This document shows, piece after piece, positions 62,752-64,000 of a DNA stretch of 64,000 bases. The notes beneath the pieces are model-generated. The model was not told where the DNA came from and searched no databases. It saw nothing but the letters and a program-made list of their open reading frames with translations. The translations under genes and the position numbers were made by a program. How positions within the stretch are numbered: the stretch's first letter is position 1; each line of letters begins with the position of its first letter. Origin of the DNA: Hyphomicrobiales bacterium (GTDB taxonomy: Bacteria > Pseudomonadota > Alphaproteobacteria > Rhizobiales > Rhizobiaceae); the NCBI GenBank assembly GCA_900473745.1, contig UCMW01000010.1:1-64000 (forward strand). Direction: 5' to 3'.

Positions 62752-64000
62752 TCAAGCATGGACCATATCGGTCGAAATCAGAGAAAACAAAATATCTCTG
62801 GCCCGTTCCTCGTCTTCTACTTCGATAGCCAACTCAAGTTTTCTGAGCCAAGCTGTCATATCGTAGCCAGAGATCGACGCAGAATCAGCGCGCATGATTT
62901 TTGGATGGCGGGTCGGCTTGGCATTGGCGCGGTCATAGAACAGCTCCTCGTAGAGCTTTTCTCCGGGCCGCTTGCCGACAACCTCTATGGCGATGCCATT
63001 TTCGGGGTTTCTGCTGTCCCGGACATTGAAACCGGCCAGGCGGATCATGTTTTCCGCAAGGTCTCTTATGCGCACAGGCTCACCCATGTCCAGCAGGAAC
63101 ACATCGCCACCGGCTGAAAGCGCCCCTGCCTGGACGATAAGTTCCGCGGCTTCCGGAATCGCCATGAAGTAACGGGTCATGTCAGGATCGGTGACCGTCA
63201 CCGGACCACCCTTCGCAATTTGCTGTTTGAACAGTGGCACGACCGAACCGTTTGATCCGATCACATTGCCGAATCGGACAGCACAGAAGACCTGCTTCAC
63301 CGGTTTTGCTCGTGCTTCGGCAGCGATCTGCCGCACGACGAGCTCTGCCCAGCGCTTCGTCGCGCCCATGACATTGGTCGGCCGGACCGCTTTGTCGGAC
63401 GAGATCAATACGAAGCTTTCGACGTTTTGTTGAGCGGCGGTTGTCGCCACGGTCAATGTGCCGAAAACGTTGTTCCGGATTCCTTCAAGCACATTTGCTT
63501 CGACGAGTGGCACATGTTTGTGGGCGGCAGCATGATATAGCACCTGGACTTTGTTGGTTCTGATAGCCCGTTCTACTGTCTTGGCGTCCGTCACAGAGCC
63601 GAGCACCGGAACGACCGCATGGTTTCCTGCCGCCAACAGTTCCTGCTCTATGCGGTAAAGCGCGTATTCGCTCGCCTCGAACAGGATGAGCTTTTCTGGT
63701 TTGCGGCGTATGATGAGGCGACAGAGTTCTGAGCCGATGGAGCCGCCGGCGCCCGTGACCATAACAGTCTTGCCTGCGAGTGCCTGATCGAGCAATGCTG
63801 TTTCAGGCGGTACGAAAGACCGACCGAGTAGTTCGTCGATTTCTATCTCGCGGATCTGGCTTACAATGTATCGGCCGTCCACGATGTCGGAGATGTCTGG
63901 TAGACTGCGCACTTTCACGCCGAGACCTGTCACGCGCCCGAGTACACTCTGTCGATGGTCCATCGGTATGGACGACATGCTGAGCACAATTTCCTTAATG
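62752..64000 (-). CDS. WbpM/CapD-type nucleotide-sugar 4,6-dehydratase, partial
   Basis: At least 411 residues, and the frame stays open to the window edge (reading IKEIVLSMSSIP upstream), so the 5' part with the membrane helices lies outside. The SDR domain begins VMVTGAGGSIGSELCRLI, with LYHAAAHKHVPLVEANVLEG, the Met-type catalytic segment NVMGATKRWAEL and the C-terminal KRPGEKLYEELFYD. Such long enzymes convert UDP-GlcNAc to UDP-4-keto-6-deoxy-GlcNAc for QuiNAc, FucNAc or bacillosamine. It converges with the glycan locus and is probably an independent gene. Confidence 0.9.
   Translation of the reverse strand, partial: IKEIVLSMSSIPMDHRQSVLGRVTGLGVKVRSLPDISDIVDGRYIVSQIREIEIDELLGRSFVPPETALLDQALAGKTVMVTGAGGSIGSELCRLIIRRKPEKLILFEASEYALYRIEQELLAAGNHAVVPVLGSVTDAKTVERAIRTNKVQVLYHAAAHKHVPLVEANVLEGIRNNVFGTLTVATTAAQQNVESFVLISSDKAVRPTNVMGATKRWAELVVRQIAAEARAKPVKQVFCAVRFGNVIGSNGSVVPLFKQQIAKGGPVTVTDPDMTRYFMAIPEAAELIVQAGALSAGGDVFLLDMGEPVRIRDLAENMIRLAGFNVRDSRNPENGIAIEVVGKRPGEKLYEELFYDRANAKPTRHPKIMRADSASISGYDMTAWLRKLELAIEVEDEERARDILFSLISTDMVHA

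Overview
The window reads as a Rhizobiaceae-like alphaproteobacterial accessory region. The grounds are the Ti/rhizobial-type TraA, TraD and TraG proteins, the style of the short XRE and LysR regulators, a proteobacterial betaine-type ABC transporter, and GC-rich coding with tight ATGA/GTGA gene overlaps. It cannot be told from the sequence whether it is chromosome or a large replicon; a tRNA-Ser gene next to an integrase argues for an integrated island.

Layout. (1) 1-720: a decayed second copy of the 3' half of traG. (2) 720-11581, minus strand: one operon with a betaine/proline-type ABC importer (binding protein, ATPase, fused double permease), two choline-kinase-like phosphotransferases and two large FAD/GcvT demethylating dehydrogenases. 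A divergent DeoR-type regulator sits at 11825-12580. (3) 12.6-16.9 kb: debris and small genes (frameshifted YeeE fragment, truncated receiver, XRE and LysR regulators) around an intact glutaminase. (4) 17130-22619: a mobilisation module, traG-traD / oriT / traA, with a readable MOBQ-type nic site and hairpin at 19163-19192. There are no mating-pore genes. (5) 23112-25818: tRNA-Ser(CGA), then a tyrosine integrase with no catalytic domain, cut by an IS3-family element with 34-bp inverted repeats and a 3-bp target duplication. (6) 25989-26453: a secreted protein with five 23-residue Cys repeats.

(7) 27.1-62.6 kb, plus strand: a very large surface-glycan locus. It starts with glycosyltransferases and genes for a UDP-2-acetamido-2,6-dideoxy-L-hexose (L-FucNAc or L-QuiNAc). 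Next come an AT-rich Wzy/EpsG-like membrane protein, GDP-L-fucose genes (fcl, gmd), a GT2 and an MsbA/PglK-like ABC flippase. A pseudaminic-type (Pse/Sps) set follows with two gene fusions: SpsF-cytidylyltransferase + class III aminotransferase, and PseG + PseH. A tailoring block comes after (second SpsF, Gfo/Idh dehydrogenase, DegT aminotransferase, GNAT, PhyH-type dioxygenase, hexapeptide acyltransferase, methyltransferase and three transferases with HP/Ser motifs). The last part is a translationally coupled legionaminic acid operon (legB, legC, legH, legI, legG, ptmE-like) and a CMP-legionaminate synthetase. A broken pseF lies behind it. (8) 62752-end, minus strand: a WbpM/CapD-type 4,6-dehydratase running off the window.

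How the parts work together: the glycan genes can plausibly supply GDP-L-fucose, a UDP-L-aminosugar and at least two CMP-nonulosonic acids, with enough tailoring enzymes to make a modified or new nonulosonic acid. The block at about 41.2-54.1 kb is the best candidate for an undescribed pathway. All functions are inferred from motifs and gene order read by eye; no database search was possible.
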